Of a DNA stretch of 64,000 nt, positions 1 to 11,174 are shown piece by piece. The first letter of the stretch is position 1; the number at the start of each line of letters is the position of its first letter. Source of the stretch: Evernia prunastri (lineage: Eukaryota > Ascomycota > Lecanoromycetes > Lecanorales > Parmeliaceae); the NCBI GenBank assembly GCA_003184365.1, contig NKYR01000024.1, positions 186,001 to 250,000 of the forward strand, written 5' to 3'. The position numbers and the translations under genes were made by a program. The notes beneath the pieces are model-generated. The model had not been told where the DNA came from. It was given only the letters and a program-made list of their open reading frames with translations, and did no database searches.

Positions 1-968
1 CGGAGTGCAGCTTTCGCAGCCCATATCTAGCTCTGGTCTAACCTTACACCACCACCACTCCCCGCACTCGACGCATCTGCATTCACCATGGCCTCATAAC
101 CGCCTCTCGACGTACCTACCATCCCGATGAACAGAAAGAACAGAAATTTCCCCGTCTCCCAGGAAGCGCGGGCGTGAATCTGACATCTCTGGTGCTGCTT
201 CGCTTCCGGAAAGTCTTGCTTGCCACAGTAGTGCTAATAAAAGTGACCCTTGATTTTGAATCCTACATCCTTACATGCGAGTGAGGCTCTGCGCAAAAGG
301 CAGTCAGTCTCGCGCTGCGCCAGACCCCAAATAGTAGTTCCCCCCAGGTTGGGTATCGCCCCAGTCGCTGTTGCCAGTTGGCAATGACGGCAACATTTCT
401 CCTTTAGCGTTACAGCCTCGTTTTTGCCGGTTGGAGGGGTGGTGGGGGGGAAAGGGGGGTGTTTCATCTTTCAAAAATGCCACCCAACCTTGCGGCTTAG
501 CGCAGGATTGGCCATCCGCAGCAACGAGAACTTCTTGCGAAAAGCCTCAAAGAATAATAATTATGTTTTGGGCTTTTTGGGAAGGTTTCAAAGGGAGTCG
601 TTTGTTGCTTGTTGCTGTTTTTGTTGCTGTTGCAGAAAAGGCTCTTTTTGTTCTAGAAATAGTAGAGATGGGTTTTTGTATATGAAGCTCGCTTTTGTTC
701 GCCCTTTGTCAAGCTCATACAAAGTGTCTCTTTGAAGTTGCCTGAATACCCTCAATTTCGACAAAAATCTCCCGCCATCGCATCGCCGCGTCTAATTTCC
801 CCTGCATACATATCCGTCGCAGATTCTTGTCGCATATCCTCCCTTCTGGAACGGCCTAGCACCCACCCACCTAATGCACTGCACGATAGTGAATCTTTCT
901 TAAATTTCACCGCGTCCATTTCCCCCAATAATCTTTCCAATTTCTCTCCCATCTCCAACCAACCCACC
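1..968. other. Upstream region of first gene; no gene seen
   Basis: I see no convincing coding sequence here. Open frames on both strands are short, lack codon structure and overlap each other. The last 230 bases before the ATG at 969 become pyrimidine-rich (CT/CCA runs), typical of a fungal core promoter and 5' leader. A T/G-rich patch with GTTGCTGTT-like repeats lies near 600-640. Confidence 0.5.
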
Positions 969-1688
969 ATGTACGCACCGTCGTCGCTCCTCGCAGCCTC
1001 CTCCTCCCTCCTCCTCCTCGCCGCCAGCGCCATGGCGCAATCCGCCCCATACTCCAAATTCATCGCCGACGCCTCCTCCCTCCTCGCCGCCGCGACCGGC
1101 ACCGACGCCGCCCAGCTCGACGCCCTCTACAGCTGGCAGGCGACGCAGACCGCCGTCCCGAGCCCCGACGTCGACGCCCAGTACCAAGACTACCTCAACG
1201 CCTACATGACCACCACCTCCGCGCCGCTGCCGGCCTGGGTGACGGCCGTCCCCTCGTCGCTCCGGTCCGCCGCGACTAGCTTCCTGCGCGCGGAAGCGAG
1301 CCTCGTCGTCCTGGATATCGCGCCCCTCGTCAGCCAGAACGACGCCTTGTATTCGGCGGCGCAAACGGCTTCTACAGCGGCTACGCGCGCGTCGCATACC
1401 ACGCTGGTACCGACGCCGGCGCGGACCGCGACGGCTAGCACGGGCTTCGTGGTCGGTACCGCGAATACGACTGTGTCGCAGATGTCGGGTAATGGGACCG
1501 CGCCAACGCTCTCGGCGAACGGCACCGTGGCCGCTTCGGTCACTTCCATTACGACTGCGTCGGGGTCGCCGACGAAGTCCGTGACACCGCCGGCGACGGT
1601 GCTTAAGAGCAATGGGGCAGAGAAGCTGGCCGGTGTGGCGGTGGCAGCGGCCGCGATTGGGCTTTTGGGTCTTGTGGTTTTGTTGTAA
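969..1688 (+). CDS. Small secreted Ser/Thr/Ala-rich protein, probable GPI anchor
   Basis: Predicted 239-residue, single-exon protein. The N-terminus starts MYAPSS and is followed by a hydrophobic Leu/Ala stretch ending near AMAQS, a good signal peptide with cleavage around residues 20-22. The middle is rich in Ser, Thr, Ala and Val with several N-glycosylation sequons (NTT, NGT). The last 20 residues are a hydrophobic segment ending GLLGLVVLL with no charged tail, the layout of a GPI-attachment signal. It is therefore probably a wall or plasma-membrane surface protein. I recognise no catalytic domain. The open frame extends upstream to 732, but the residues there are not signal-like and the ATG at 969 sits in a good context (CCACC before ATG). 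It converges on the PTH11-like gene, whose stop is about 130 bp away. Coding sequence is G+C-rich. Function unknown. Confidence 0.75.
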   Translation: MYAPSSLLAASSSLLLLAASAMAQSAPYSKFIADASSLLAAATGTDAAQLDALYSWQATQTAVPSPDVDAQYQDYLNAYMTTTSAPLPAWVTAVPSSLRSAATSFLRAEASLVVLDIAPLVSQNDALYSAAQTASTAATRASHTTLVPTPARTATASTGFVVGTANTTVSQMSGNGTAPTLSANGTVAASVTSITTASGSPTKSVTPPATVLKSNGAEKLAGVAVAAAAIGLLGLVVLL

Positions 1689-1819
1689 CGAGATGTCCGG
1701 GGGTGCGCTGGGGGCATTGCCACTTTGCTTGCCGTTTTTTGCTGCGGGTTTGAGCGGGCGTTGGGAGGTCATTTTGCGATAACATTGCAGGCGTCCTGTT
1801 TAGGAATCAGATACCCAGT

Positions 1820-3088
1820 TCATACTATATCTTTCACATCACCGAGCTCTCCACAGTCCAGCCGTAGGCTTCCTTCAGATTCTCGACCTCGCAAGTCGGG
1901 CGCTTGCAACAACAAGTCAATTTTGGCATCACGACACGGCAAGTGCGGTATGCTAATGTTGAAAAAGGACTCCCGTAATCCCTGCAAAGGCAGACCCTCC
2001 GTCGCGTTCGACTCGTGAGCCACAGACCGTTGCTCTCTCCCCACCTCTGCAGGAACTTGCCGCAGCTCCCGCTCAGATCCAACATAGACAGGGTGGAGAC
2101 GTTGAAGCCCGAACCGCTTCGGGTGCCACCGATCGGGAGGGGAAGCCGACGGGCTCGCCTTCCGCCGCAGCATCTCATGCGGATCCCTCCCCGTGACGCG
2201 CGCACGCACGTACCGGCCAAAGGGCTTCAGGATCGGGACACAGGCGGCGATGTTGCCGATGTTGACCTCGAAGATGCGCGTCATGGCATTGGGGACCCCG
2301 ACCCAGGACAGGTCCTCGGACTTGATCTGCCACGCCGTCGCCGTCCGGGCGATGGCGATCCCGCCCGTGACGACGCCCAGTCCCATCAGGCAGCACAGGG
2401 CGATCTTGCTCTGCGTCTTGATCTTGAGCTTCCGCAGCAGGACGATGGGGAAGGCGGCGCAGACGAAGTCGGTGGTGAAGGAGAAGACGCCTTGCGCGAC
2501 GAGTATGTTCATCACCGTTGCCTCGGAGAAACATTTTCCGGGGTCGTCGAGGTTCCACACTTTGTCCACGGGGCTGCATTGGAAGACGTTGAGGAAGAAG
2601 AGGGCGAGGTGGGTGAGGATGAGGAATAGGATCAGGCCGTATAGTATGCGTTTCAGTTTGTTGAAGTGGGATAGACGCAGGAGGAAGAGGCAGATCGATA
2701 TCTTGCACGTTGCGAGTGCGATGAAGAATTGGGCCGTGTCGAGGTAGTAGTATTTGAGGAAGTTCCGGTATTGCTCCACTGATAGGTCGATGCGGTGTTG
2801 TCCCAGGCCATAGCTGACCTCTGTTACTACGAAACCTTTGCCCACCGCCGTAATCATCTATACCCTGGCAATTAGCGCATGCCTATTGTATCAGAAGGAA
2901 GTGTGCCTTGCCTGGGTCAGGGCTATGGTAGCATCGTCAAACCCAAAATTGCGCGTTATGCATAGCCTGGTGTAAAGGCGCAGGACAACGATTATTGTCG
3001 AGAGTGAAAAGAGTGCCCAATCGATGCCGAGGAACACTGGACCGAGATTCCCACCACTGGCTGTGGTATGCAATGGGTCGTTGTCCAT
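1820..3088 (-). CDS. PTH11-like / fungal rhodopsin-like integral membrane protein
   Basis: Two exons: 2912-3088 (59 residues from ATG at 3088) and 1820-2857; about 404 residues. The N-terminus carries transmembrane helix 1 (IDWALFSLSTIIVVLRLYTR) followed by a FGFDD motif. Exon 2 holds the family's YGLGQH segment, a CKISICLFLLRL helix, an FQCSP-VDKVW loop with conserved Cys and Trp, and three more helices ending in the NIGNIAACVPILKPF signature. This is the fungal rhodopsin/SAT4-type domain found in PTH11-like putative G-protein-coupled receptors. No ligand can be inferred. The last 120 residues are an Arg/Glu-rich tail with no recognisable motif; an alternative frame runs to 1834, so a further intron or frameshift near 2150 is possible and the true C-terminus is uncertain. 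The exon junction uses a GC donor. Confidence 0.75.
2858..2911 (-). other. GC-AG intron of the PTH11-like gene
   Basis: On the minus strand the exon ends CTGACCCAG, followed by GCAAGG. The intron is 54 nt, contains GCTAAT as a branch-site candidate and ends GGTATAG before ATGATTACG. Joining in phase 0 gives the continuous family sequence TIALTQ-MITAVG. There is no GT near the junction, and reading through the intron meets a stop (TGA after TSF). Confidence 0.7.
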
Positions 3089-3795
3089 TGCGAAACAGGA
3101 GGGGGGCGCGGCGTTAACAATCGTGAAGACTGCATTTTTGAGGGAGGTCCTCGCCGGCGCACCCGGGGTTTTGTATGGACCTTCAATTGATTCAATTGAA
3201 AATGGTTTGGTGGTGAATGATAATGTTATCGTTGCAACCGAGTCGTCATCCAGTCTTGAGAATGGGGAGTACCGTGCCGCGATCTGACAGATCTCTGTAC
3301 ACGCGCACCAACCACAGCTGGGATTCACCAATCTTCCCGCTCTTGGCAGACACCATCAGTCGGACACGATGCAGCATTGTGGTGTGGTTGCACCAACGTG
3401 ATGAACGCCGACGAAGAGGACGGGATGGCGCTGGTCTGGCTGAACACTAAGATCCTAGGTGCATTAGCGATTGCGCTGTAGCTCTCCTTGTGAAAGGACG
3501 GTAGAGATACCGGAGTTCAACCCCGGTACTAGAAGTCGGCTCTAAGCTCAGTATTAAAAAGGCGACAAAATGACGGAAGCATCGGCAAGTCAGAGTGCAT
3601 CGCCCATTGCTGGACATGGGATCATGTTAACAGATTCCATTGTACAGGCCTTCTAGGATACAGATGTATGCAAACGAAACGACGACCCAGTGCCAACCAA
3701 TGCTAGCCAAAACCCGACACCAATGCTCAAATTTTCACGCGCCTCTCGCTATGCAGTATGCCAGGTGTTGCGTCTATAGAAGGTTAGGGATTGAA
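3089..3795. other. Intergenic region; no gene seen
   Basis: This is the shared space between the 5' end of the PTH11-like gene (minus strand, reading left) and the 3' end of the fatty acid hydroxylase gene. Short ORFs exist but none has coding character. A stretch at 3490-3530 has a tRNA T-arm-like sequence (GTTCAACCC between ACCGG and CCGGT) but no complete cloverleaf. Confidence 0.5.
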
Positions 3796-5091
3796 TTAGG
3801 CAGCCTTTGCGGCTTTCGGCGGCGGCCCAAGCTCTGTGCCAAAGACTTTATCCCAAAAGCGACTCGTAACTCCAAAGCCGTTTTCATAGTCTGCGTAGTG
3901 ATGTTGGAGGTGGTACTTCTTGAGCGGTTTGTAGTAGGATGGAAGGCTGCAACAGCTGTTAGCGTTGGGTACAGTGTAGAAGGGCAGCGTGATAGCTTAC
4001 TTCTTGTGGTGTAGGAAATAGTGGGTCAAGTCGTAGCAGATGTAGCCAAAGATCCCGCCACAAAATACAGCGACTGCTGCGTACCAGTCGTAGAAGAACA
4101 CTGTATGTGCGAGCTTGTAGAAAGGTGTTGCGAGAGCGACAAAGAGTGTTGGAGGCATAACGAGTCGGTATCTGTCCATTGGAAGGTAGTGGTGGATGCC
4201 GTGAAGAAGGAAATGGGCTGTGATGCCAACGCGATTGTCTGGTAGATACCTATGCGACGTTAGCAGGCTGATAGTGCTCATAGGGAGTCCGAAAGCGCAC
4301 CTATCCACATGGAACAATCCACGATGTAGCCCGTACTCCACCAAAGTCCATAATGCAAGGCCAATGAGCCAGTACGCTGCAGTTTGGAAGAATGACGGTA
4401 GGCCTTGGTAGGCGAGAAAAGAGCCACCGGCGACAGGTGGGAGCCACACTAGAGGTATGACCCACCATGCCGTCTTGCTCAGTGGTTCAAGGAAGTTTCC
4501 AAACAGAGGAGCCGAAGCACCTTTCTGATAGTGCCGTGGCCGGTGTACTTGCGCCAGGTAGAAGTCTTTTGAGAAGCCACCATTCCACACCTGCATCAAA
4601 AGAGGTCTGTTGAGGTCTAAGAACTTGTGTGTCTTGAAGTCGGCATTTGGGTCGGTTCCCTTCGTCAAATCCTCCGCGCCGGAGAGGCCAGTAGCGGCGA
4701 AAATTGGCTTGCTCTGGTCGACCTCTGCGAAAGCACCATTGGCTTTCATTGCCGCCATTCCTGCTTTGTTCGGCAGCATAGGCACAATGTCCTCTGGCCG
4801 GTCGTGCTCCACAACTGCTTCGATGGTGGCCTCATTGGCGACAAAGCCAATCAAGCTTTCATTGAGGATTTCGTAGGCAGCTTCGGAGTGAACGTGTGAT
4901 ATTTCGTCGCCCATGATCTCTGAAACGTCTTTCCCTCCGTACTTCAGTATCAAATCTCCTCCTCCTGGATGGTCGGGAAGGAAGGATGTGACATTGTAGA
5001 CATTTGCGCCGACGGTTACATAGCAGGACTCTTCACTGTTGTGAGAGGCAACATCGTGCGTTGGGATGGTTGGAAGTGGAACGCCAGGCAT
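3796..5091 (-). CDS. scs7: Fatty acid 2-hydroxylase (cytochrome b5 + hydroxylase), Scs7-type
   Basis: Three exons: 4301-5091, 4001-4249 and 3796-3946; 396 residues. Residues 10-85 form a cytochrome b5 domain with the haem signature DHPGGG (near 39-44) and a second haem His in SHVHSEAAYE. The C-terminal half is a membrane hydroxylase with several hydrophobic segments and the His clusters HRGLFH, HFLLHGIHHYLP, HYFLHHK and HLQHHY that bind the di-metal centre. Family members hydroxylate the C2 position of very-long-chain acyl groups of ceramide/inositol phosphoceramide in the ER, taking electrons through the fused b5 domain. The first intron (4250-4300) is 51 nt, stop-free and in frame. The second (3947-4000, GTAAGC...GCAG) joins HHK to NLPSYY in the order expected for the family. 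The ATG at 5091 gives MPGVPLPT; upstream in-frame sequence is a hydrophobic run that I regard as non-coding. Length is normal. Confidence 0.93.
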
Positions 5092-5843
5092 GATGAAGGA
5101 AGTGATGGCAGAGAGTGAAATAATGATGGAAGGAGTCAGGTTGAGGGGGGTGTAGAAGAATAATAAGGCATCAATTATCAATGGAGGCTGTGAGCAAAGC
5201 TGAAGGGGCGAGGCAAACTAAAATTTGCATAATATCGTCATCCGAATTATCTCCGGCGCTAACAGAGAAAACCCCTTTACCTTACATTTCAGCCGCCTCG
5301 GCGCTCTTGAATCTCCGATGACCGCTCATCCTCTACTCGTCTACTCCGTATATCACACTTGATTGTCATTACAATTCAATACAGTGAGCACTCTAGGACA
5401 TCTCTTAATTACTCTTAGTTGCCATAATCAGCAAGACATCGAATTTGTGATGCCGATATGCTCACACTATTACCTATTGCATGATGGCGTCTTTTAGTGG
5501 CGACTGTTTATTGCCTTTTACTTGTGCCTTGCTATCCAATCTCTTAGCTTAGTGTTGAAGAACATAGCATTACTCTGCTCTGCGCTTGTAATCGTATGAT
5601 GCGGTGCCTTCTCACATTCTGCAAATCTTCTCATGCTGCGTCATGAAATTCACCTTACATACTTCCAGTCATCGCCTTAGGCCTGTGTTAGACCTAGGGC
5701 GATGCGCGGCTCCGGTCTGAGGAAAACTGGAAAGATGCACATTATCGCACCTCACCTGTGCATATCCTCATGTCCCAGTTCTGACAGATCTTTCAAAAGG
5801 GGGGGTTTATCGATGTTACCATCGAACCAAAGAAGAATCTCAT
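5092..5843. other. Intergenic region; no gene seen
   Basis: Promoter side of the fatty acid hydroxylase gene. No open frame shows coding character. This marks the start of the gene-poor island. Confidence 0.5.
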
Positions 5844-6650
5844 AATGCCTGGCGTACCATTGAAGTCACCTCTCAATCGCAATAACAACTGGCGCGGAAG
5901 GGGAGAGCACACTGTTATGGCTTCATCTGACGTGCTTAGAAGCTCACAGCTCCCATCGCCACAATCATCTAGAGCCTGGATACTCTGAACGTCGGACATT
6001 GGATCAACCGCTCGCAGTTGAAGCAGAACTGTTCCTGCCAAATCCACGTCCCTTTCTTACTTATACTCAAGCTATCCATCTCGACTATTCGAGCCTTTAA
6101 ACACTCTTCAAATGGAAAGGTATTGTGCAATGGGAGAAAGCGCTTGTCTTCGAAGACAACAACGAAGGCTTGTAGACCAACGACAACCAACGGCGACGAG
6201 GATGCTTCGCGCCTTGTCGAACACATTTTTTTCGAGGCAGCGTTCATGGCATCTGCCGAGAAAGTTGGCGAACAAGTCCACGGCCAGTCCTTGTTGGTGC
6301 TTCTGCGGCGCGTCAACGACCGTATGACGGAGGTTTTGAAAAGAGCAGCGGAAGAGGTAAGCAACCCGGCCATGTTGAGTTTGTGATGACAGTCGAGCGA
6401 AGAAATGCGTAGTCAGAGAACGGCCAGATACAAGATGCGGAAGGCTTTACAAGCTGCCGCAAACACGGAATCAACGAGAGAGGGACATGATATATGCCAA
6501 CAAGAGGTGGAGGCCAGCAGCGAGGTCAACTTAAAAAGTCTAGAGATCCTTCAGTGGACATTGAGTTGTCCATGCTTAAGCGCTACGGTCGAGAACGACA
6601 ATCTTGGACAGAGGCTCATCCCCTGATACGACACGAATAAATTGGGTGCA
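5844..6650 (+). pseudogene. Decayed unknown gene with frame changes and stops
   Basis: Coding-like sequence is visible but not in one frame. From an ATG at 5844 a 47-codon frame reads MPGVPLKSPLNR... and stops near 5985. A second frame continues with coding-like LDQPLAVEAELFLPNPR and LFKWKGIVQWEKALVFED, broken by TAA (CTT TAA ACA) and TAG (TTG TAG ACC). A third frame carries FMASAEKVGEQVHG...LKRAAEE, then a good intron (GTAAGC...GATGACAG) and SSEEMRSQRTARYK. I do not recognise the protein. Two in-frame stops plus a frame change argue for a relic rather than a working gene, though unusual splicing cannot be excluded. Confidence 0.4.
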
Positions 6651-6727
6651 CTTAGCCCTGAAGACGCCACACTTATATTTAGGAGTAGGGTCCCCTAGCG
6701 CCTTAGACCCCGAAAAGGAATCTATGG

Positions 6728-7165
6728 GTGAGATTACCCGCTCGGGTTGTACGGATATCCGCCACCACATTAGATGATCCTTCTACCTTAGCATCGGACG
6801 CCGAATCTGAGGTAGAGATTAGGCCCGTGAGCGAGGCCGGACCTAAAACGTCTTCTTCCAAGTCGGTATATGAGCCACAGCACTTGAAGAGTGCACTGTT
6901 GGACATTAGTAGCTTTCTGGAATTAACCAGGATGGAAATCGTTCGTCAGCGGGCTTGGGGATAGACGACACGTGCTCGGAAGTAGACAGCACCTGGTCGT
7001 CAGACGTCGGAGGAATTCCTAGACCCGGTGAGAGCTTCTCGGAGACTGACAGCAGTAGCTTAGAAGTCGATGCCACCTCTCCATGACCCCATGATGCTTT
7101 GCCAGAAGTCGAACACACCATTCCAGAACGCGATGGCGAGCCTTCAAATTTGGAAAGCGCATGCT
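6728..7165 (+). pseudogene. Remnant of an acidic, Ser-rich protein
   Basis: An open frame from 6728 to 6964 reads ALDDPSTL-like Ser/Glu-rich sequence (TLASDAESEVEIRPVSEAG). A second frame from about 6957 continues in the same style (CSEVDSTWSSDVGG...FSETDSSSLEVDATSP) and stops with TGA. A third short stretch follows (LPEVEHTIPERDGEPSNLES). The shared composition over successive frames suggests one acidic coding region broken by small indels. Family not recognised. The opposite strand also has an open frame (6906-7259), which I take to be its shadow. Confidence 0.3.
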
Positions 7166-8211
7166 CGAACTTATCATGAACTTGGTAAAGTCTACATCCT
7201 GCTACGCTATAGAAATAATAGATACATGTGGCAAATATGTCATTTTTTCTTTTTTTCAATGTTTGCTTCTCGAGCTACGGATCTTTGGCTGGCTTGGGAA
7301 GAACATTCTAAGCCTCAATTTCGGTCAGGCTGTTGAGGCAGCACATAATGTATCATGTACAATAACTCCTTCACGAAGACTGGTTATTCACTAAGATTCA
7401 ACACCATTCGTGTCTGGTTTTGATAGGCTTTTCAAGCTTGTTCCCTCTTCACATACAAAACCAAGTCACTCTGCTAAAGCTTCGGCTAGCTCTTCAAATC
7501 TTAACACATCAAGCATTCACTCGTGTGCGTGAATGCAACAAGTCTTGCAAGTTCATTCTTCGGGAAATTACGGTGTTTGAGTGACTATTCGATGTCACTC
7601 ATGCCATACTTCACACAGCCAAAGATGAATTCTCTCAGTGGCACCAGTGGCATCCTCCACTATTTAAACCCCCAACTTCTCGGCATCTTCCTCTCTCTCA
7701 GACTATTCTACACATACTCTTCTCCATGCTATCATCTCGCTTGCGTGCTTATATACCTCGACTTGGAAGAATATGAACATCAATGTTCTGTTCTACGAAT
7801 ATTTCTATGATCGGTCAGGTGATGACCATGGACGATCTGGGTAGTCTCCGTCAAAGCTCATTGGGAATGTTCCCCCTTACGCACCCTCTGTTCCTGGAAG
7901 GAATCACATGGCTTCACAGTCATTCATCCCCAGTGGTTTGACTTCATTCATTACTATACCCAGTGCTCTATATGTCCATGTGAAGCCTTCCTGACCACCA
8001 TAACTTTTAAATCTCTTCCGATTGTTTTTGCTCTGGAAAATCGACGCGTACCCCAAGGCGGGTTGGCTTCATCAACACTTTGAAATCTGTTGAAAGTAAG
8101 TCAATCATCAAGCAGCAGCACCAATAACAAAACACCCTGACTCTCATGCCAGAGCGTGTTCGGACTGTTTTGTACAATAACCCTTCAAAAGCGGTCGGTC
8201 AATAGGCATCG
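7166..8211. other. Non-coding stretch with promoter-like pyrimidine tracts
   Basis: No gene is supported. At 7663-7700 there is a TATTTAAACCCCCAACTTCT element followed by CT-rich sequence. A near copy (TATTTATACCCTCAACTTCT) occurs at 17910-17930, suggesting related promoters whose genes are no longer evident. Confidence 0.4.
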
Positions 8212-8810
8212 ATTCCTCCCATCACGCACGCAAGTTCGTTCCGTACTGCTTTCGATCTCCGTCTTTCAGCGGACGAGTACCCCATCTGCATTGAATCGCT
8301 GTTGAAGCTCATTAGGATCTACACTCCGAGCTCATTGCTGACGGACCCGGCCTGTCGCTTGCCGATCAGTGGCGGAGCCAACATGCGTGTGACAAAGGAA
8401 TCAGGTTTCTTTGTGAATGCACATGATTGTGCAGAATGCATGGATGTTGACCAGTTCGACTACGGAGGTCGCTTCCGTATAGAGCCACGGCTGTCTATTG
8501 TTTCCAGATTCGATCGCCGGAAGTGTTGGCTTATCTGGAAAGAATCGGATCAAACCACTCAGGTGAAGGTCGCCGAGTCGCTTGATGCCAGCGTCAAAAA
8601 CATGGTTACAGATCTGATCCACACTCAGTGCCCCCGGGCGTGACATCCCCCATGAACAAGTAAGATGAGCTCTTCTAAGCCTTAAGATCACTGCTGATCT
8701 GCCTGCTCTCCATCTAGGTTGAGGCCGAGGAACGTTACAAAGCATATGAAGCAAACTCTTATCAGTGTCCCGAGCCACGGGCGTTTCATGTCAGGCGATT
8801 CGAGGATTGA
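8212..8810 (+). pseudogene. Unknown coding remnant with one intron
   Basis: An open frame from about 8209 to 8643 has coding character (FDLRLSADEYPICIESLLK, then HDCAECMDVDQFDYGGRF and FDRRKCWLIWKES) but no ATG before residue 50 or so, and it stops with TGA at CPRA. A second coding-like exon starts at 8719 (VEAEERYKAYEANSYQCPEP) after a good intron, 8660-8718 (GTAAGA...CATCTAG), and stops at 8808-8810. The frame that joins that intron cleanly is shifted against the frame of the first exon, so either a frameshift has occurred near 8630 or another splice is used. Family not recognised. Confidence 0.35.
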
Positions 8811-8948
8811 AGACTTGCGCAGATTCAAGGACCAGTCACAGTGTCAACCTGTGCCTTCCTTGCTACTACAGATTCACCATCTACTTTCCTACCTACCCTT
8901 CTTGCATTTCTTTCGAAACTTTCAACTTCAATACATATATAAAAAAGC

Positions 8949-9971
8949 ATGATGACCTCTGTCCAGATTTCCAAGCTTGATTTCAGCATGGCTGCTCATG
9001 CTAAGCAGAAAAGCAATCAGGCATGGCTGAGGATGTGGGCGAAATACTGAGATGAAGAAGGTATGCAGAGATTCCACCATAAGCATCGCTGTCCCCTCGG
9101 ACATCCATGGCAAGTTGTCAAACTTCTTTCATGCGGAAGCTTATCTTGCTCTCACAGATTCCCAGCACAAAGGAAACGGGCTACCTGTGCCACCGGCTTG
9201 GAAACCCTTTACGAAAGATTGACTGGAACTGCTCCCATCTAGTATCTACTACCTCAGACACGCTACATAGGATGAGTACCGTCTAATCGATAGGGCGGGT
9301 TCGGTGATTCGGATTTATGCTTGCTCGAAATCTACATGCCATGTTATACTGTCATTGAAACGTGCATGCTTGAGTCGAAGGGGCAGAGGTCGTTCTCCAA
9401 GCTTCAATGTCACTGAGCAGATTCGGAGACATGAAGAAGGACTGCACGCATCAGGGGTATCGCTCGAAAAGGTGTATCCTCGTCGACCACGCTACCATTC
9501 TACAAGCTAATTAGATCATTAGTCATTGCTATGGATTGGAAAAGTTTCCCACCATCCACCCTCAGACGTTGAACTTCGATTTCAAACACAGTCTCGAACT
9601 TATCACCAATTCCTGCGAATATCAGGGCTAGGCAATGCCATTGTATGGGCTTTGGACTAGTTCAATGCAAAGTCTTAATCCTGTCTCAGAACAGGGACAA
9701 GATCTACGTGGCCTTCCCACATTTCAGCGAGGCTTACGGCAAGAGCAAGAACTTGAACAACCTGAAGCCTGACACTTTCTGCGGATGCGGCCCTTTTCGG
9801 CTGAGGTCCAAAGAGGACGTGGATCACATTGCGAATTTCGCGATGTCCGCACATACCAGCATTTCGGTGGAGTTGGAACGCAACGAATACAGATCTGGGC
9901 AATTCGCACAGAACATCTGTCCTTCGCTTCAGCTACGACTCAAAGCTCTACTCGAAGTGCCTGTTCGCTGA
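8949..9971 (+). pseudogene. Unknown decayed gene with several in-frame stops
   Basis: Two long frames carry coding-like sequence. Frame A (9061-9510) reads ISIAVPSDIHGKLSNFFHAE...VPPAWKPFTKD, then TGA (9220), SSIYYLRHAT, then TAG, DEYRLIDRAGSVIRIYACSK and on to 9510. Frame B (about 9535-9971) reads DWKSFPPSTLRR, TGA, TSISNTVSNLSPIPANIRAR and then an uninterrupted 108-codon frame from the ATG at 9645 (KIYVAFPHFSEAYGKSK...FCGCGPFRLRSKEDVDH). The interrupting codons can each be derived from CGA or CAG by one C-to-T change. A TATA-like CAATACATATATA (8929) lies just before the ATG at 8949. Protein family not recognised; 9645-9971 alone might still be a small gene. Confidence 0.35.
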
Positions 9972-11174
9972 AACGGAGGATTGTCTCTTCGACTGTTATG
10001 GTGCCCGGTCGCAACCAACATCACCCTTCCTAGCCAGCCTGGCTGTCCTTCCATAGCAGAGATGCAGCTGCGTACAGATGTCTGACTGAAACACCGCTGT
10101 TCTCGAAAACTCTTTCAGATCAACCCCTATGAATTTCAATCCAAGCGACCAAATCATACCCCGATCAATTCGACCCTCGCAAAGGAAGACGAGTGCAAAC
10201 GATATATAAATACGCACTTTACTCTCTTTTCAGCCATTCAATCCACTTCTACTCACTTAAGAATGAGAGATGGAGAAGATACTGAAGGGACGAAATTGAA
10301 AGACGCGGAGCAGGAGGAAATGGTTGTTCCGGGCGAGGTATTGATGCGCTAGGTCCAGATCGATCACATAGCGCGATGGAGGCTTTTCGGTGTATAGTTT
10401 AACTAATATACTCAAGGGAGCATATGTCGGATACCTCCGGACTGTCCAGAAAAATGTCTTACGTTTGTTGGACGGAGTTTAAGAGACAAAGGAAGCAACC
10501 AAAAGCCATCCTATCACCACCAATGAGGTGGTACGGGACCAGTGGGACCGGGCTCCACTTTCCAAGGGATTGTGGGGCATCATAGTGGGCATCATAGTTG
10601 CGGGCGGACTTTTCCGAGCCCAAGCTGCGGCTCCTCAGCTTCCACCCGGGGCCCCTGCTTGGAGCAGCATGCGGCGCCTGGCTAGCTGGCAAGATAGGCC
10701 TCGGGATCACCCAAAGTCGAGGCAGGATATTGCGGACCCCGGCCGGCTTGTTTCACATGATACACCCAGCAATGCTGGTGGATCGGTGCAGACAATCTCG
10801 GACCTTCGCGGCTTCGTCCCCATGGAGTGGACCGTTCTCCAACGGGCCCGACCAGTACAAGACTGTCCCATACTCCACCTGAAACCCCAGCCCGCACTTC
10901 AGCGGGAGTAGACCGTTGGCGCAAGGTGTGGCGGATTCCAGGTCATCGCGCACAGACCCCGCATATAAGCACCTTCTTGCTATTCTCAAGAAGAACGACC
11001 GTCACACGGACATGGACTCGAACACGAACATGGACACGGGAAGTTCTTTTCCCACTCTTTTTTCTTTCTTTTCCTTCAAATCCTTGTTACGTCTATCTCC
11101 TGGATCTACAACTCACACTCACAACATCTTCTCGATACCTCAAATCACGTCAAATCTACCTTGTTCGTACTGCG
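9972..11174. other. Gene-poor stretch; TATA-like sites only
   Basis: Short overlapping frames on both strands between 10460 and 10990 lie in a G+C-rich patch and look like composition artefacts. A TATATAAATA motif at 10201-10211 and a CATATAAGC motif near 10961 could be core promoters. The latter lies about 210 bp before the ATG at 11175 and is followed by a long CT-rich leader. Confidence 0.35.

Noticed and set aside
900..1772. Long minus-strand open frame of 290 codons opposite the surface protein gene
   Set aside because: It is an Arg-rich shadow frame created by high G+C third positions of the plus-strand gene.
3490..3530. T-arm-like hairpin with GTTCAACCC
   Set aside because: The loop is nine bases, the anticodon arm does not fold and no valid A-box (A at position 7) is present.
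10459..10990. Several overlapping frames of 80-127 codons on both strands
   Set aside because: They have mutual overlap, no conserved motifs and high G+C; no supported start or splice structure.
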